Shown: positions 35,944-45,586 of the stretch, piece by piece
Layout of the letters: every line of letters starts with the position of its first letter
How positions within the stretch are numbered: the stretch's first letter is position 1
NCBI RefSeq assembly: GCF_023516435.1
Contig: NZ_CP097332.1
Coordinates: forward strand, 3,348,001 to 3,412,000
Source of the DNA: Jatrophihabitans telluris
GTDB lineage: Bacteria; Actinomycetota; Actinomycetes; Mycobacteriales; Jatrophihabitantaceae
DNA: 64,000 nucleotides
Direction: 5' to 3'
Notes under the pieces: generated by a model
Told to the model about the DNA's origin: nothing
Seen by the model: the letters and a program-made list of their open reading frames with translations, nothing else
Databases searched by the model: none
Translations under genes and position numbers: made by a program

Positions 35944-36872
35944 AGCTCGAGCCCTCCGAACAGATCGACTTCACGGCCCTCGGCGTCCAGGGCCCCGCCC
36001 GGCTCGCCGAGAACCAGCCGGTAGTACTCGGTCCCCTCGATGGGCTGACCGAGGTTGTTGGACAGCGCGTAGAACGATGCGTGCACGCTCACCTGGGTGG
36101 CGTGGGCAGCCAGCGCTGCCGCCTTCGCGGGGGCGTGCTGGTCGGCGTGGATCGCGGTGGTGACCAGTTCGTCGGCAGTCAGGTACGGCAGTTCGTCGAC
36201 GGAATCGGCTAGTCGGAAAGGGAAATCGGGTTCGGCCTCGACTGCCGACCGGAGCGCCGCGTGGCCGCTGCTCAGCACCGAACGAGGGGTGGCCGTCCAG
36301 TACAGCTTGGCCACCGGCCACGGCTGGCCGCCCGCGCTCTGATACCCCGGCTGGGCCGCCGCCGTCACGGCGGCAGTGGCCACCCGGTGAGCCATGATGT
36401 GGTCGGGGTGACCGTAACCGCCCAGGTCGTCGTAGCTCACGAGCACCTGCGGGCGTACCTCGCGGATGATCTCGACCAGCGCGAGCACCGCGTCGTAGAA
36501 GAGCGCGCGGTCGGCGTCGGCACCCCAGAACGCCCGGGGGTGCGCGTTGGCGTGCGCACCCATCATTCCGCTGTCGCGGAACCGGCCGGCGCCCCCGAGG
36601 AACCGATGATCGGTCACCCCGAGCGCCGCCATCGCCGCGGTCAGCTCACCGATCCGCCAGCCGCCGAGCTGGTCAGCCTGGTCGGCGCCGAGCTGGGCCA
36701 GTTCGGGGACGAGGATCTCGCCCTCCTCACCGAGGGTGCAGGTGACGAGCGTGACGTGAGCGCCCTCGGCGGCGTAGTGCGCCATGGTGGCGCCGGTGCC
36801 GATCGTTTCGTCGTCGGGATGGGCGTGGACCAGCAGCAACCGACGGGCGGAGTCGATCCGGGCAGCGGTCAC
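35940..36872 (-). CDS. mshB: N-acetyl-1-D-myo-inositol-2-amino-2-deoxy-alpha-D-glucopyranoside deacetylase MshB
   Basis: A 310-residue zinc deacetylase of the PIG-L/LmbE family. AHPDDE (His18, Asp21) and [13 protein letters not shown] supply the zinc ligands; [20 protein letters not shown] and [16 protein letters not shown] fit MshB. It deacetylates GlcNAc-Ins to GlcN-Ins, the second-stage step of mycothiol synthesis. GTG 36872 is chosen, with GGTAGG nine bases upstream. It follows the oppF-like gene by only about 33 bases on the same strand, so it may be read from the peptide transporter operon. Confidence 0.93.
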   Translation of the reverse strand: MTAARIDSARRLLLVHAHPDDETIGTGATMAHYAAEGAHVTLVTCTLGEEGEILVPELAQLGADQADQLGGWRIGELTAAMAALGVTDHRFLGGAGRFRDSGMMGAHANAHPRAFWGADADRALFYDAVLALVEIIREVRPQVLVSYDDLGGYGHPDHIMAHRVATAAVTAAAQPGYQSAGGQPWPVAKLYWTATPRSVLSSGHAALRSAVEAEPDFPFRLADSVDELPYLTADELVTTAIHADQHAPAKAAALAAHATQVSVHASFYALSNNLGQPIEGTEYYRLVLGEPGGALDAEGREVDLFGGLEL

Positions 36873-36905
36873 GACCGCCAACCTACCGTGACCGGCGGGG
36901 CGAGC

Positions 36906-38093
36906 TCAGAGACCGGGCTCCAGCGGCCGGTCGGCGAGGGTGCTGTCGAGTTCGCCCTGGCCACCTTCGATGCCGGCATCCTCGGCAGCGGCGATGTCCG
37001 CCCGAGCTTCCGGGAAGTGGCATGCCGCGAACTGCCCCGCCGTCTTGAGTTCCAGCAGGGGAACCTCTTCGACGCAGCGGGCTTTCTCCGAATCGGACAG
37101 GAGCATCCTGAACTTCGGGCACCGGGTGTGGAACACGCAACCAGAGGGCGGATTGATCGGGCTGGGCAGGTCCCCGGTCAGCAGGATGCGTTCGCGCTTG
37201 GACTCCTTGTGCGGGTCCGGCACGGGCACGGCCGACATCAGCGCGTGGGTGTAGGGATGCAGCGGCTGGGAGTAGAGAGCATCCCGGTCGGCCAGCTCCA
37301 TCACCTTGCCCAGGTACATCACGGCGACGCGGTCGGAGATGTGGCGGACCACCGACAGGTCGTGGGCGACGAAGATGTAGGCCAGCCCGAACTCGCTCTG
37401 CAGATCCTCCAGCAGATTGACCACCTGCGCCTGGATGGACACGTCCAGAGCCGACACCGGCTCGTCGCAGATGATGAGCTTGGGACGGAGGGCAATGGCC
37501 CGGGCGATGCCGATGCGCTGGCGCTGCCCGCCGGAGAACTCGTGCGGATAGCGGTTGTAGTGCTCGGGATTGAGCCCGACGCGCTCCATCAACCCCTGGA
37601 CCTGGGTCTTGATGTCCTTCGAGGTGGACGTCCCCTGGACCCGGAACGGAGCACCGACGATGGTGCCGATGGTGTGCCGCGGATTCAGCGACGAGTACGG
37701 GTCCTGGAAGATCATCTGAATATCGCGGCGGCGGGGTCGCATCTGCGACCTGCTCAACGGAGCGAGGTTCTCGCCCTCGAAGATGATCTGCCCGCTGGTT
37801 GGTTCCAGCAGCTTGCTGATCACTCGTCCGGTGGTGGACTTCCCGCAACCGGACTCGCCGACCAGCCCGAGGGTCTCCCCGGCACGCACCGAGAACGACA
37901 CCCCGTCGACGGCCTTGACCGCACCGATCTGGCGCTGGACGATCACGCCCCGTCGGATCGGGAAGTGCTTGGCGACGCGGTTGACCTGCAGCAACGCCTT
38001 GGGGTCGTCCGCGGCCGGGTGCATGCCGGTCGAATCGGGCTGCGACGCGCCCGACGCGGTGCTGGACGGGGCCGCGGAGGTTGAGTGCGACAT
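36906..38093 (-). CDS. oppF: Oligopeptide/dipeptide ABC transporter ATP-binding protein (OppF/DppF)
   Basis: A 395-residue ABC ATPase: Walker [10 protein letters not shown] (79-87), signature FSGGQRQR, Walker [16 protein letters not shown]-loop [10 protein letters not shown], and the oligopeptide C-terminal extension with the Cys-containing [11 protein letters not shown] segment that binds an Fe-S cluster in some homologs. N- and C-terminal tails of about 35 residues are low-complexity. It energises peptide import with OppD. Last transporter gene of the first system (order C-A-B-D-F), 29 bases after oppD. Confidence 0.93.
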   Translation of the reverse strand: MSHSTSAAPSSTASGASQPDSTGMHPAADDPKALLQVNRVAKHFPIRRGVIVQRQIGAVKAVDGVSFSVRAGETLGLVGESGCGKSTTGRVISKLLEPTSGQIIFEGENLAPLSRSQMRPRRRDIQMIFQDPYSSLNPRHTIGTIVGAPFRVQGTSTSKDIKTQVQGLMERVGLNPEHYNRYPHEFSGGQRQRIGIARAIALRPKLIICDEPVSALDVSIQAQVVNLLEDLQSEFGLAYIFVAHDLSVVRHISDRVAVMYLGKVMELADRDALYSQPLHPYTHALMSAVPVPDPHKESKRERILLTGDLPSPINPPSGCVFHTRCPKFRMLLSDSEKARCVEEVPLLELKTAGQFAACHFPEARADIAAAEDAGIEGGQGELDSTLADRPLEPGL

Positions 38094-38122
38094 GGACTTC
38101 AGACTCTTTTCCTGGGCGGGTA

Positions 38123-39193
38123 CTACGTCAAGCTCGGCTTGATCTGGTCGACCCAGATCTGTTGACGCTTACTGGACTGGATGTGGCAGCGCACCTTGTG
38201 GCTCTCGGGACGCTCCGGGCTGTGCAACAGCTCCGGATGCACCGCCACGCAGGCATCTCCACGCACGTGCTCGGTGAATGTGCACCTCGGGTTGAACACG
38301 CAGCCCTTGGGCACCTGGATCAACGACGGCGGCTGACCGGGAATCGGTTGCAACCGCTCCTGCCTCGTGCGGTCCAGCCGCGGCATGGAACGCAGCAGGC
38401 CCCAGGTGTACGGCATCTCCGGCTGGTAGAAGATCTCATCCACCGTCCCGGTTTCCACGCACTGGCCGCCGTACATCACCACGACGTCGTCACAGGTTTC
38501 AGCCACGACGCCGAGGTCGTGGGTGATCAGGATGATCGCCGAGTCGAACTCCCGCTGCAGGTCCTTCATCAGTTCGAGGATCTGGGCCTGCACGGTCACG
38601 TCCAGAGCCGTCGTGGGCTCGTCGGCGATCAGCAGTTTCGGGTTGCACACCAGGGCCATCGCGATCATCGCACGCTGACGCATGCCGCCGGAGAACTGGT
38701 GGGGGTAGTCGGAATAGCGCTTGTCCGGGTTGGGGATTCCGACCCGGTCCAACATCTCGATGACGCGCTTCTTGCCCTCGCTCTTGGACACCCGGTTGTG
38801 CACCCGGTAGGCCTCGAGGATCTGGTCACCGATCCGGTAGAAGGGATGCATCGACGACAGCGGGTCCTGGAAGACCATCGACATCTTGTCGCCGCGCAGC
38901 CGGCGCATCTGCTCCTCCGACGCCGAGATCAGCTCGGTGCCGTCCAGCCAGATCTCGCCGGTGATCCTGGCCTGCGAACCCTTGTGCAGACCCATGATCG
39001 CCTGCGAGGTGACGGACTTGCCGGACCCGGATTCGCCGACGATGCCGAGCACTCGGCCGCGCGCGACGTCGAAGGACAGCCCGTCGACGCTCTTGACCAG
39101 ACCGTCGCCGGTGGGGAAATGGACTCGCAGATCTCGTACGGACAGGAACGCGTCGCCCGTTTCGGGCTCGCTGTCGACCAGGGACACGCTCAC
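38123..39193 (-). CDS. oppD: Oligopeptide/dipeptide ABC transporter ATP-binding protein (OppD/DppD)
   Basis: A 356-residue ABC ATPase: Walker [23 protein letters not shown]-loop, [15 protein letters not shown] signature, [14 protein letters not shown] Walker [10 protein letters not shown] and the C-terminal [10 protein letters not shown] cysteine segment. GTG 39193 is chosen, because GAGGAG lies ten bases before it; a GTG three codons upstream would have almost no spacing. Works with the next gene (OppF) as a heterodimeric motor. 64 bases separate it from the OppB-like permease. Confidence 0.93.
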   Translation of the reverse strand: MSVSLVDSEPETGDAFLSVRDLRVHFPTGDGLVKSVDGLSFDVARGRVLGIVGESGSGKSVTSQAIMGLHKGSQARITGEIWLDGTELISASEEQMRRLRGDKMSMVFQDPLSSMHPFYRIGDQILEAYRVHNRVSKSEGKKRVIEMLDRVGIPNPDKRYSDYPHQFSGGMRQRAMIAMALVCNPKLLIADEPTTALDVTVQAQILELMKDLQREFDSAIILITHDLGVVAETCDDVVVMYGGQCVETGTVDEIFYQPEMPYTWGLLRSMPRLDRTRQERLQPIPGQPPSLIQVPKGCVFNPRCTFTEHVRGDACVAVHPELLHSPERPESHKVRCHIQSSKRQQIWVDQIKPSLT

Positions 39194-39257
39194 TGCGCGC
39201 ACACTCCTCGCTGGTGGTACTGGTGGGCGGGCCCACGGACGAAGGCTGGGCGATTCA

Positions 39258-40265
39258 TCAGCTGTAGCTCACGCGCGGATCGACGACCGCGTAGACGACA
39301 TCGACGACCAGGTTGGACAGCACGACCGCGATCGAGGCCACGATGGTCACCCCGAGCACGATCGGCAGGTCCTGGGACCGGATGGCATCGACGGAGAGCT
39401 TGCCCAGTCCGTGCAGGTTGAACACGGTCTCGGTGATGACCGTCGTCCCGATCAACGTGCCGATGTCGATACCGAAGATGGTCACGATCGGCGTGAGCGC
39501 TGCGCGCAGGCCGTGCTTGATGACCACGGCCCGCCGGCTCAGCCCCTTGGCGCGCGCGGTACGGATGTAGTCCTCGCTCATCGTCTCGAGCATGTTGGCG
39601 CGGGTGAGCCGGGCGTAGAGGGCGGCGAACAGGAACGCCAGTGCCACCCACGGCAGGATCAGGTTCTTCGCCCATTCCAGGGGATTGTCGGTGAAGTTGA
39701 CGTAGTGCATGTCCTTGAGCCAGGCCAGCTTGTAGCTGAAGATCAGCAACAGGATGGGTCCGGTGAAGAAGATGGGCAGCGACACCGCACCCAGGGCGAT
39801 GCCCATGCTCACTCGGTCGACGAGGCTGCCGCGCTTGAGCGCCGAGATCGCGCCGACGGTCACACCGCCGACCAGCCACAGGATGCCGGCGCCGATGGCG
39901 AGGCTGGCGCTGACCGGGATCGCGTCCGAGAGCAGTCGCGTAACCGGCAGGTTCTGCCGGAAGGAATACCCCAGGCAGGGTGCGTTGCAGTGCAACACCG
40001 TGCCGGACCCGTCGTCGATGGTCCGGCCGCTGAAGATACCGCCGACGTAGTTGAAGTACTGGCGGTACCACGGCAGGTCGAAGCCGAACCGGTGGTTGAC
40101 GGCCGCGAGTCCTTCCGGGTTCGGCGGGATCTTGCCTACGTAGTAGTAGGCCAGCGACTGGTGCAGGATCTTCGGGGTGATCTGGAAGATCACGAAGGTC
40201 ACCAGGCTGATGACCCAGACCACGAGGACCGAGGCCAGCAGGCGGCGAATGATGTAGCGAATCAT
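39258..40265 (-). CDS. oppB: Peptide ABC transporter permease (OppB/DppB)
   Basis: A 335-residue permease beginning MIRYIIRRLLASVLVVWVIS, with the typical first helix, then an outer loop of about 85 residues containing HCNAPCLGYSF (two Cys), further membrane helices and the EAA-loop region DYIRTARAKGLSRRAVVIKHGLRAAL. Ends in DPRVSYS, as is usual for this family. The loop cysteines could form a disulfide. 137 bases with a strong hairpin separate it from the binding-protein gene upstream. Confidence 0.92.
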   Translation of the reverse strand: MIRYIIRRLLASVLVVWVISLVTFVIFQITPKILHQSLAYYYVGKIPPNPEGLAAVNHRFGFDLPWYRQYFNYVGGIFSGRTIDDGSGTVLHCNAPCLGYSFRQNLPVTRLLSDAIPVSASLAIGAGILWLVGGVTVGAISALKRGSLVDRVSMGIALGAVSLPIFFTGPILLLIFSYKLAWLKDMHYVNFTDNPLEWAKNLILPWVALAFLFAALYARLTRANMLETMSEDYIRTARAKGLSRRAVVIKHGLRAALTPIVTIFGIDIGTLIGTTVITETVFNLHGLGKLSVDAIRSQDLPIVLGVTIVASIAVVLSNLVVDVVYAVVDPRVSYS

Positions 40266-40280
40266 CGTCGGTTCCGTACG

Positions 40281-40312
40281 GTGGCCCGACCGGATTCCTC
40301 CGGCCGGGCCAC
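40281..40312 (-). terminator. Intercistronic hairpin between binding-protein and permease genes
   Basis: GTGGCCCGACCGG (40281-40293) and CCGGCCGGGCCAC (40300-40312) pair at 12 of 13 positions around the loop ATTCCT. It is placed just after a binding-protein gene and before the permease gene of one operon, the usual site for a hairpin that stabilises the upstream message or attenuates read-through so that the binding protein is in excess. Confidence 0.7.
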
Positions 40313-40402
40313 CGATGCGGCTACTCCTCTCCTGGAGTATCGAGTGGATACCGCGGTACTGCTGAACTTACGGGTGGAGCCTTACGTACAGGTCGAGCAC
40401 TA

Positions 40403-42202
40403 CTACTTGCCGTCGGAAGTACCGATGTTGACGAAGTCGTAGTAGCCACCGAGCGCGAAGTTCACCCGGACGTTGGTGATCCGCGGGTTGCGGTAGAACA
40501 GCGTCTTGTCGTACACGTACGGCAGGTAGACGGCGTCGGACATGACCTGGGCGTCCAGGGTCTTGAAGTCCGAGTCGTGGGTACCGGCCGACTTGACGAC
40601 GGTCTCCAGGATCGAGTTCACCTTCGGATCGTTCAGGGACACGTAGTTCGTGTTACCCGTCGCGGGCAGGTTCTTGCCGTAGACGATCGAGTTCCAGAAA
40701 CCGAACCCGGTCGGGAAGTCAGCACCCCAACCGGCGACCGCGAGGCCGAGACCCTGGCTCTTGATGTTCGCCGGCGAACCGATGAACGTCGAGTAGTAGT
40801 TCGACGAGTCCTGCTGGGCACCCGTGAGCTTGATACCGACGCGAGCCAGTGACTGCTGGGTGGCGATGAAGACGTCCTTGCTGTGCGCGGACGTCGAGTA
40901 CGCCATCTTGGTGCTGAACCCGCTGGGCTGACCGCACGCCTTGAGCTCGTCCTTGGCCTTGGTCAGGTCACCGGTGCTGTCCGCTCCGGTCGGGAACGGG
41001 TTGGCACTGGCGTCGTAGCCGGCGATGACCGGCGGCGACATGGTGTTGGCGATCTGGCCGCCGTACTGGCCACCACGAGCGCGCAGCAGGGCTGCCTTGT
41101 TGATGGCGTAGAACACCGCGTTGCGGCAGTGGACGTTGGTCAACGGAGCGACGGTCTGCATGACGGCCAGGTACCGGGTGAAGCCGGTGATCGGGTCGTC
41201 GGCGTTCTTCTTGAGGTTCGGGTCGGTTGCGATCTTGGACTGCAGGGTCGAGTTGACACCCTGGTCGGCCTCAGCGTCGGCCTGCCCGGACTGCAGCTGC
41301 TGGTCCTCGTCGTCGAGGTTGCTGTCGAAGGTCAGCGTGATGGTGTCGGCCTTCGGGGTCCGGATCTTGTCCGTGCTCTGCGACCACTGAGGGTTCTTCA
41401 CGAAGGTGATCGACTTCTTCGGCGTGTACTGCGAGATCTTGTACGGGCCGGAGGACGCGGGGTGGTTGGTGTAGCTGGCACCCTTGAACGTCGAGCCGCC
41501 CTCCTTGTCAGCCGGAACCGGCGCGGCGGCCGGCAGCGTCATGAGGTAGTCGAAGTCGGCGTAGGACGAGGTCAGATTGAAGGTGATCGTCTGGTCGTCC
41601 GGCGTCTGGATGGTGTCCAGCGAGCCACCCTTGTACGGGCCCTTGTAGCCGGAGTTCTTGATCAGGGCGAGGAAGTACGAGGACGGTCCGCCGTTGATGA
41701 CGTCCTGGGCGAAGAGGCGCTCGATGCCGTACTTGACGTCCTTGCTGGTGATCGGGCTGCCGTCATCCCACTTGAGCCCGGACTGCAGCTTGTAGGTCCA
41801 CTGGGTGAAGTCAGCGTTGTGCTGGCCCAGACCGGCCGCCAGGTCAGGCTCGATCTTGACGTTGTTCGCGCCCGGGAGGGACGAGAAGCCGACCAGCGTG
41901 CGGGTGAAGATCCGCTGCATGTTGAAGCACCAGGCGTAGTACGTACGCGCCGGGTCCCACGAGTCACAGTCAGCGTTGGCCAGCAGCTTCAGGTTGCCGC
42001 CGGTCTTGTCGCTCTTGTTCACGAAACCGGTCGAGGCGTTGTTGAACGCGGCCGAGACGCCGGCCGTGGTGCCGTTGGCGTTCGTCTGAGCCGATGAATT
42101 GTTGGTGCTGTTGCTGGACTTGCTGCTGCCGCAGGCGCTCAAGACGAGTGCGGCTGTTACCGCAATCGCAAGACCGCCGATTTTCAGGCGCTTACCGGAC
42201 AT
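40403..42202 (-). CDS. oppA: Peptide ABC transporter substrate-binding lipoprotein (family 5), first system
   Basis: A 599-residue family 5 binding protein. The signal peptide ends in the lipobox VLSACGSS, then a Ser/Asn-rich linker (SSKSSNSTNNSSAQT). The mature domain has the CDSWDPARTYYAWCFNM start, KWDDGSPITSKDVKYGIERL and LRACGQ-like lobe sequence. ATG 42202 follows GAGAGGA. Ligand unknown: the family binds di- and oligopeptides, but also sugars, nickel and heme. Placed between the OppC and OppB permease genes, an unusual order that is common in this clade. Confidence 0.92.
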   Translation of the reverse strand: MSGKRLKIGGLAIAVTAALVLSACGSSKSSNSTNNSSAQTNANGTTAGVSAAFNNASTGFVNKSDKTGGNLKLLANADCDSWDPARTYYAWCFNMQRIFTRTLVGFSSLPGANNVKIEPDLAAGLGQHNADFTQWTYKLQSGLKWDDGSPITSKDVKYGIERLFAQDVINGGPSSYFLALIKNSGYKGPYKGGSLDTIQTPDDQTITFNLTSSYADFDYLMTLPAAAPVPADKEGGSTFKGASYTNHPASSGPYKISQYTPKKSITFVKNPQWSQSTDKIRTPKADTITLTFDSNLDDEDQQLQSGQADAEADQGVNSTLQSKIATDPNLKKNADDPITGFTRYLAVMQTVAPLTNVHCRNAVFYAINKAALLRARGGQYGGQIANTMSPPVIAGYDASANPFPTGADSTGDLTKAKDELKACGQPSGFSTKMAYSTSAHSKDVFIATQQSLARVGIKLTGAQQDSSNYYSTFIGSPANIKSQGLGLAVAGWGADFPTGFGFWNSIVYGKNLPATGNTNYVSLNDPKVNSILETVVKSAGTHDSDFKTLDAQVMSDAVYLPYVYDKTLFYRNPRITNVRVNFALGGYYDFVNIGTSDGK

Positions 42203-42298
42203 CGAGTTCCTCTCCACTCCCTTGACTGTTCACTGTGGTGCTCGAACATCGAACTCCCGAACTTGTGGCAGGGAGCCGAGTACTCACGACGCGAATGG

Positions 42299-43309
42299 TC
42301 ACCGCGTCGACTTCGGATCGAGGGCATCGCGCAGCCCATCGCCGAAGATGTTGAAGGCCAGCACGGACAGGAAGATCGCCAGTCCGGGGCTGAACAGGTA
42401 GAGCGGGTCCACCTGGAACCAGTTGCCGGCGTCGCTCATCATCTGGCCCCAGGAGACCGTGGGGTACTGGAATCCCACGCCCAGATAGGACAAGCCGGCT
42501 TCACCGAGGATGTTGTTCGGGATCGACAGGGTCGCGTAGACCAGGATCGGACCGACCATGTTCGGCAGGATCTCGCGCGCCAGGATCCGGAAGTCCGACG
42601 CGCCGAGGCTGCGAGCGGCATCGACGAATTCCCGCTCGCGCAGGGACAGAACCTGCCCGCGCACGATGCGTCCGATGTAGGGCCACGCGAAGAAGCCCAG
42701 GACGAAGATGATGAGCACGAACCGCAGCGGCGTCCCGGACAGTCCCAGGAAGCTCTTGGCCTGGCCGAAGATCGCCAGCAGGGCCAGGGCGAACAGCAGG
42801 GTGGGGAACGAGAGCAGGACGTCCATGAACCAGGAGATGACGACGTCGACCAGGCCGCGGTAGTAGCCGGCGAGCAGGCCCATGGTGACGCCGATGATGA
42901 CCGAGACCGCAGTCGCTCCGAAGCCCACGATGAGCGAGGTTCGGGCGCCGTAGATGATCTGGGCGAAGATGTCGAAGCCGTTGACCGGCGTGACGCCGAG
43001 CAGGTGGGAGGCCGAGGCATTGCCCAGCGACCCGAACGGTAGCTGCGTGTCCGCGCTGACCAGGTCCTGGTGCTGGGTGGAGGGATCCTGCCCGTACACG
43101 CTCGTGATGAGCGGGGCGAATATGGCCATCACGATGAAGATGGCCGCGATGATGGCGCCGATGATGGCCCCACGGTCGCTGCGCAGTCGCCGCCAGGCCA
43201 GCTGTCCGAGCGAGCGTCCCTCGATGCTCTGCTCAGAACCTGCGGCGGCGCTGGGAGCACCGAGCGGATCAGTCAGCTCGACTTCGACTTCACCCTGGGG
43301 CAAGGTCAT
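42299..43309 (-). CDS. oppC: Peptide ABC transporter permease (OppC/DppC), first system
   Basis: A 336-residue permease. The cytoplasmic N-terminus (1-50) contains the RRLRSDRGAIIG entry to helix 1. HLLGVTPVNGFDIFAQIIYG is the family-specific outer block, and REREFVDAARSLGASDFRILAREILPN is the EAA loop. ATG 43309 follows GAGGAGG. First gene of the first importer operon; its promoter must lie in the 393-base gap upstream. Confidence 0.92.
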   Translation of the reverse strand: MTLPQGEVEVELTDPLGAPSAAAGSEQSIEGRSLGQLAWRRLRSDRGAIIGAIIAAIFIVMAIFAPLITSVYGQDPSTQHQDLVSADTQLPFGSLGNASASHLLGVTPVNGFDIFAQIIYGARTSLIVGFGATAVSVIIGVTMGLLAGYYRGLVDVVISWFMDVLLSFPTLLFALALLAIFGQAKSFLGLSGTPLRFVLIIFVLGFFAWPYIGRIVRGQVLSLREREFVDAARSLGASDFRILAREILPNMVGPILVYATLSIPNNILGEAGLSYLGVGFQYPTVSWGQMMSDAGNWFQVDPLYLFSPGLAIFLSVLAFNIFGDGLRDALDPKSTR

Positions 43310-43525
43310 CCGCTGTTGCGCCTCCTCGTTCGACGGCCGCTGATCGCAGCCTCTGTGCATCCGCCCGGCGACGGTATGGGCCACCGGTTACGTACTGATG
43401 ACAAGTCGTCCGCCGGACAGATCGTGCCCTCCGGGCGACTCGCGCTGGGAACTGTAGTTGATGTACTCCTGAGAATGGCAATTCAGGGGCCGTGTGCATG
43501 AATTGTTATCCAGGCGCGTCGTAGA

Positions 43526-43552
43526 GCGGCGTTCGGGTACCCGAATTGCCGC
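43526..43552. promoter_or_regulatory. 27-bp dyad, candidate operator of the first peptide importer
   Basis: A perfect 14-bp palindrome TTCGGGTACCCGAA (43532-43545) is extended on both sides by GCGGC/GCCGC after one or two unpaired bases. It lies about 220 bases before the oppC start. It could be a regulator binding site or a stem-loop in a leader; no family consensus is recognised. Confidence 0.5.
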
Positions 43553-43661
43553 CCCGTTAGATTCAGTTGTGGTCGTGCTCCGGTCGGCCGTCAGGCGCAG
43601 AGTTCGTCGCAGCGCCGTGCGGGCCACCCTCTACCGTCCCTCTTTCCGGCCCGAATGGGAA

Positions 43662-43693
43662 GTGCCGGGCGGTGGTCGCCCACCGCCCGGCAC
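43662..43693 (-). terminator. Strong hairpin after the second binding-protein gene
   Basis: GTGCCGGGCGGTGG (43662-43675) and CCACCGCCCGGCAC (43680-43693) are perfectly complementary over 14 bp around a TCGC loop, starting 10 bases after the stop of the minus-strand lipoprotein gene. No T-run follows. It probably terminates the second importer operon. Confidence 0.8.
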
Positions 43694-43702
43694 CAACCAG
43701 GA

Positions 43703-45379
43703 CTAGGCCTTGAAGCCGATGTTCTCGTAGATCTTGTTCGCGAAGCCGAAGGCACCGAAGTTCTCGAGCGTCTTCTTGCTGAAGATGAGCTCCGGACGCT
43801 GGTAGAGCGGGACCGAGTGGCCCTCGTCCCAGACCATCTTGTCGACCTGGTAGCTGAGGTTCACAGCCTCAGCGGGGTCGGTCGCAGTGATCATCTTGTT
43901 GATGAGATCGTCCAGGGCCTGCGAGCCGATCTTGGAGAAGTTGCTCTCGCCTTTGGCCTCGTACAGCTGCTTCGTGCCCGACAGCGGGAACGGGTTGCCG
44001 ATCCAGCTGAAGATCGTCAGGTCGAACTTGCCGACCGCGATGTAGTCGCTGAAGAACGTGTCGGTCGGCACCACCTTCAGGGTCAGCTTGATACCGGCCT
44101 CCTGCAGAGCCTTCTGCTGGATGGCGCCCTCATCGGCCGAGGACTTGACGCCCTGCGGGATGGTGAAGCCGAGCGCGAGCGGCTTGCCGTTCTTGGCGAA
44201 GATGCCGTCCGAACCCTTGGTGTAGCCGGCCTTGGTGAGCAGCGCGTCCGCCTTGGTGATGTCGCGGTTGCAGAAGTCGCTGCAGGTCTCCTTGTACTGC
44301 GCCTGGTTGTTGACCCACACGTGACTGTTGAGCAGGGTCGACGGCCAGGACAGCGGGCCGAGCAGGGTCTGGGCGTCCTGCTTGCGGTCCAGGCTCAGCA
44401 TGATCGCCTGCCGGACGCTGACGTCGGCGAGCGCACCGCTCTTGCCGAGGTCGATGTGACGCCAGTTCGGGCCACCGGCCTTGCGCAGCTCGACGTTCTG
44501 GACGCTCTTGGCGACCTGGAAGCTGGCGATGTCGGAGCCGACGTCGACGAAGTCGACCTGGTCGGACTGCAGGGCCTTGGCCTGGGCGGTCGTGTCGGAG
44601 ATCGTGATGAACTGGATCTTGTCCAGTTTCGCGGGGTTACCCCACCACTTGTCGTTGTGGACCATGGTGATGGTCTTGGCGGTCTTGTCGATGCTGCCGA
44701 TCTTGAACGGGCCACCGGAGACGGTGGGGCCGTTGGCCCAGGACTTGTTGTACGCGTCCGGAGTCGCCATGAGCGAGGCCGGCAGCAGGGTCGACCAGAG
44801 GGACTGCCATTCCGAGTACGGGGTGTTGAAGACGACGGTCACGTCCTGGTCGGTGGCGCCGCGCACGACGCTCTTGACCTGGTCGTAGCCGGAGGTCGAG
44901 GCCGCGAGGAACTTCGCGTTGGTGCCGTTGTCGGCCTGCCACTGCGCCACGAAGTCCTTGTAGGTGATGGGGGTGCCATCGCTCCACACGGCCTTGGGGT
45001 TGAGGTGGTACTGGATCGTCTGCGGGCTGGACGAGGTCTGCTCGGCCTTGTCCGCGACGGCCGTGTTGAGGATGGCCTTACCGCCGGCGTCGAAGTTGAA
45101 CAGCTGCGGGAGGGTCGAGGTCATCAGGTCGCTGGTGTCGCTCTCGTTGCCGTCGACCTGCAGAATGTTGAAGTTGACCGGGAAGCCGGTGATGGGCCAC
45201 CGCATGGTTCCACCGGTGGGCACCTGCGCATAGGGCACGGCGTTGACCGCGTTCGTCGTGGCCGAGGCCTGGCCCTTGTTGGTCGTGCTGCCGCCTTTGC
45301 TCGAGTTGTTACTCGAGCCGCAGGCAGTCAAGGCGATAGACGCCACCGCGATCGCAGCAACGCTCGCCTTCACCTTCAT
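43703..45379 (-). CDS. Peptide ABC transporter substrate-binding lipoprotein (family 5), second system
   Basis: A 558-residue family 5 binding protein with the lipobox ALTACGSS followed by a Ser/Lys/Gly linker. KAVWSDGTPITYKDFVAQWQ is the hallmark lobe I segment, and SWIGNPFPLSGTKQLYEAKG lies in the second lobe. Two Cys in CSDFC may form a disulfide. ATG 45379 follows GAGGAGG. It resembles actinobacterial family 5 proteins more than the lipoprotein at 40403 and is clearly not a recent duplicate of it. The ligand is unknown. Last gene of the B-C-DF-A operon. Confidence 0.92.
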   Translation of the reverse strand: MKVKASVAAIAVASIALTACGSSNNSSKGGSTTNKGQASATTNAVNAVPYAQVPTGGTMRWPITGFPVNFNILQVDGNESDTSDLMTSTLPQLFNFDAGGKAILNTAVADKAEQTSSSPQTIQYHLNPKAVWSDGTPITYKDFVAQWQADNGTNAKFLAASTSGYDQVKSVVRGATDQDVTVVFNTPYSEWQSLWSTLLPASLMATPDAYNKSWANGPTVSGGPFKIGSIDKTAKTITMVHNDKWWGNPAKLDKIQFITISDTTAQAKALQSDQVDFVDVGSDIASFQVAKSVQNVELRKAGGPNWRHIDLGKSGALADVSVRQAIMLSLDRKQDAQTLLGPLSWPSTLLNSHVWVNNQAQYKETCSDFCNRDITKADALLTKAGYTKGSDGIFAKNGKPLALGFTIPQGVKSSADEGAIQQKALQEAGIKLTLKVVPTDTFFSDYIAVGKFDLTIFSWIGNPFPLSGTKQLYEAKGESNFSKIGSQALDDLINKMITATDPAEAVNLSYQVDKMVWDEGHSVPLYQRPELIFSKKTLENFGAFGFANKIYENIGFKA

Positions 45380-45586
45380 CCTCACTACTTCCTCCTCAGG
45401 AATGGTGTAACGCAAATCAAACGCGCACCGAACTCGCCCACTGGGCGGTCCGGGTTATTGCTACGCAACCAAACCGGCGGAAGCCAGTTCCGTTGCCGAA
45501 TCGGTATCGTTCCTACCTAAAATTGACGACTTGCAATCTTGTCGACATAAAGTCGGGATGTCGTCGGGCGCGAGCTTAGGACTCGT

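Larger units (their letters stand above)
43310..43702. other. 393-base intergenic region between the two peptide importers
   Basis: No credible gene here. It holds the hairpin after the second binding-protein gene (43662-43693), a strong dyad around TTCGGGTACCCGAA (43526-43552), and an AT-richer part near 43440-43520 where the minus-strand promoter of the first importer is expected. TTGCCA and TACAGT are visible there, but 19 bases apart, so I do not assign a promoter. Confidence 0.6.

Noticed and set aside
45380-45586. Promoter in the AT-rich gap before the second lipoprotein gene
   Set aside because: TTGACG and a CATAAA box with 17 bases occur on the plus strand, but no plus-strand gene follows; for the minus strand I find no convincing pair.
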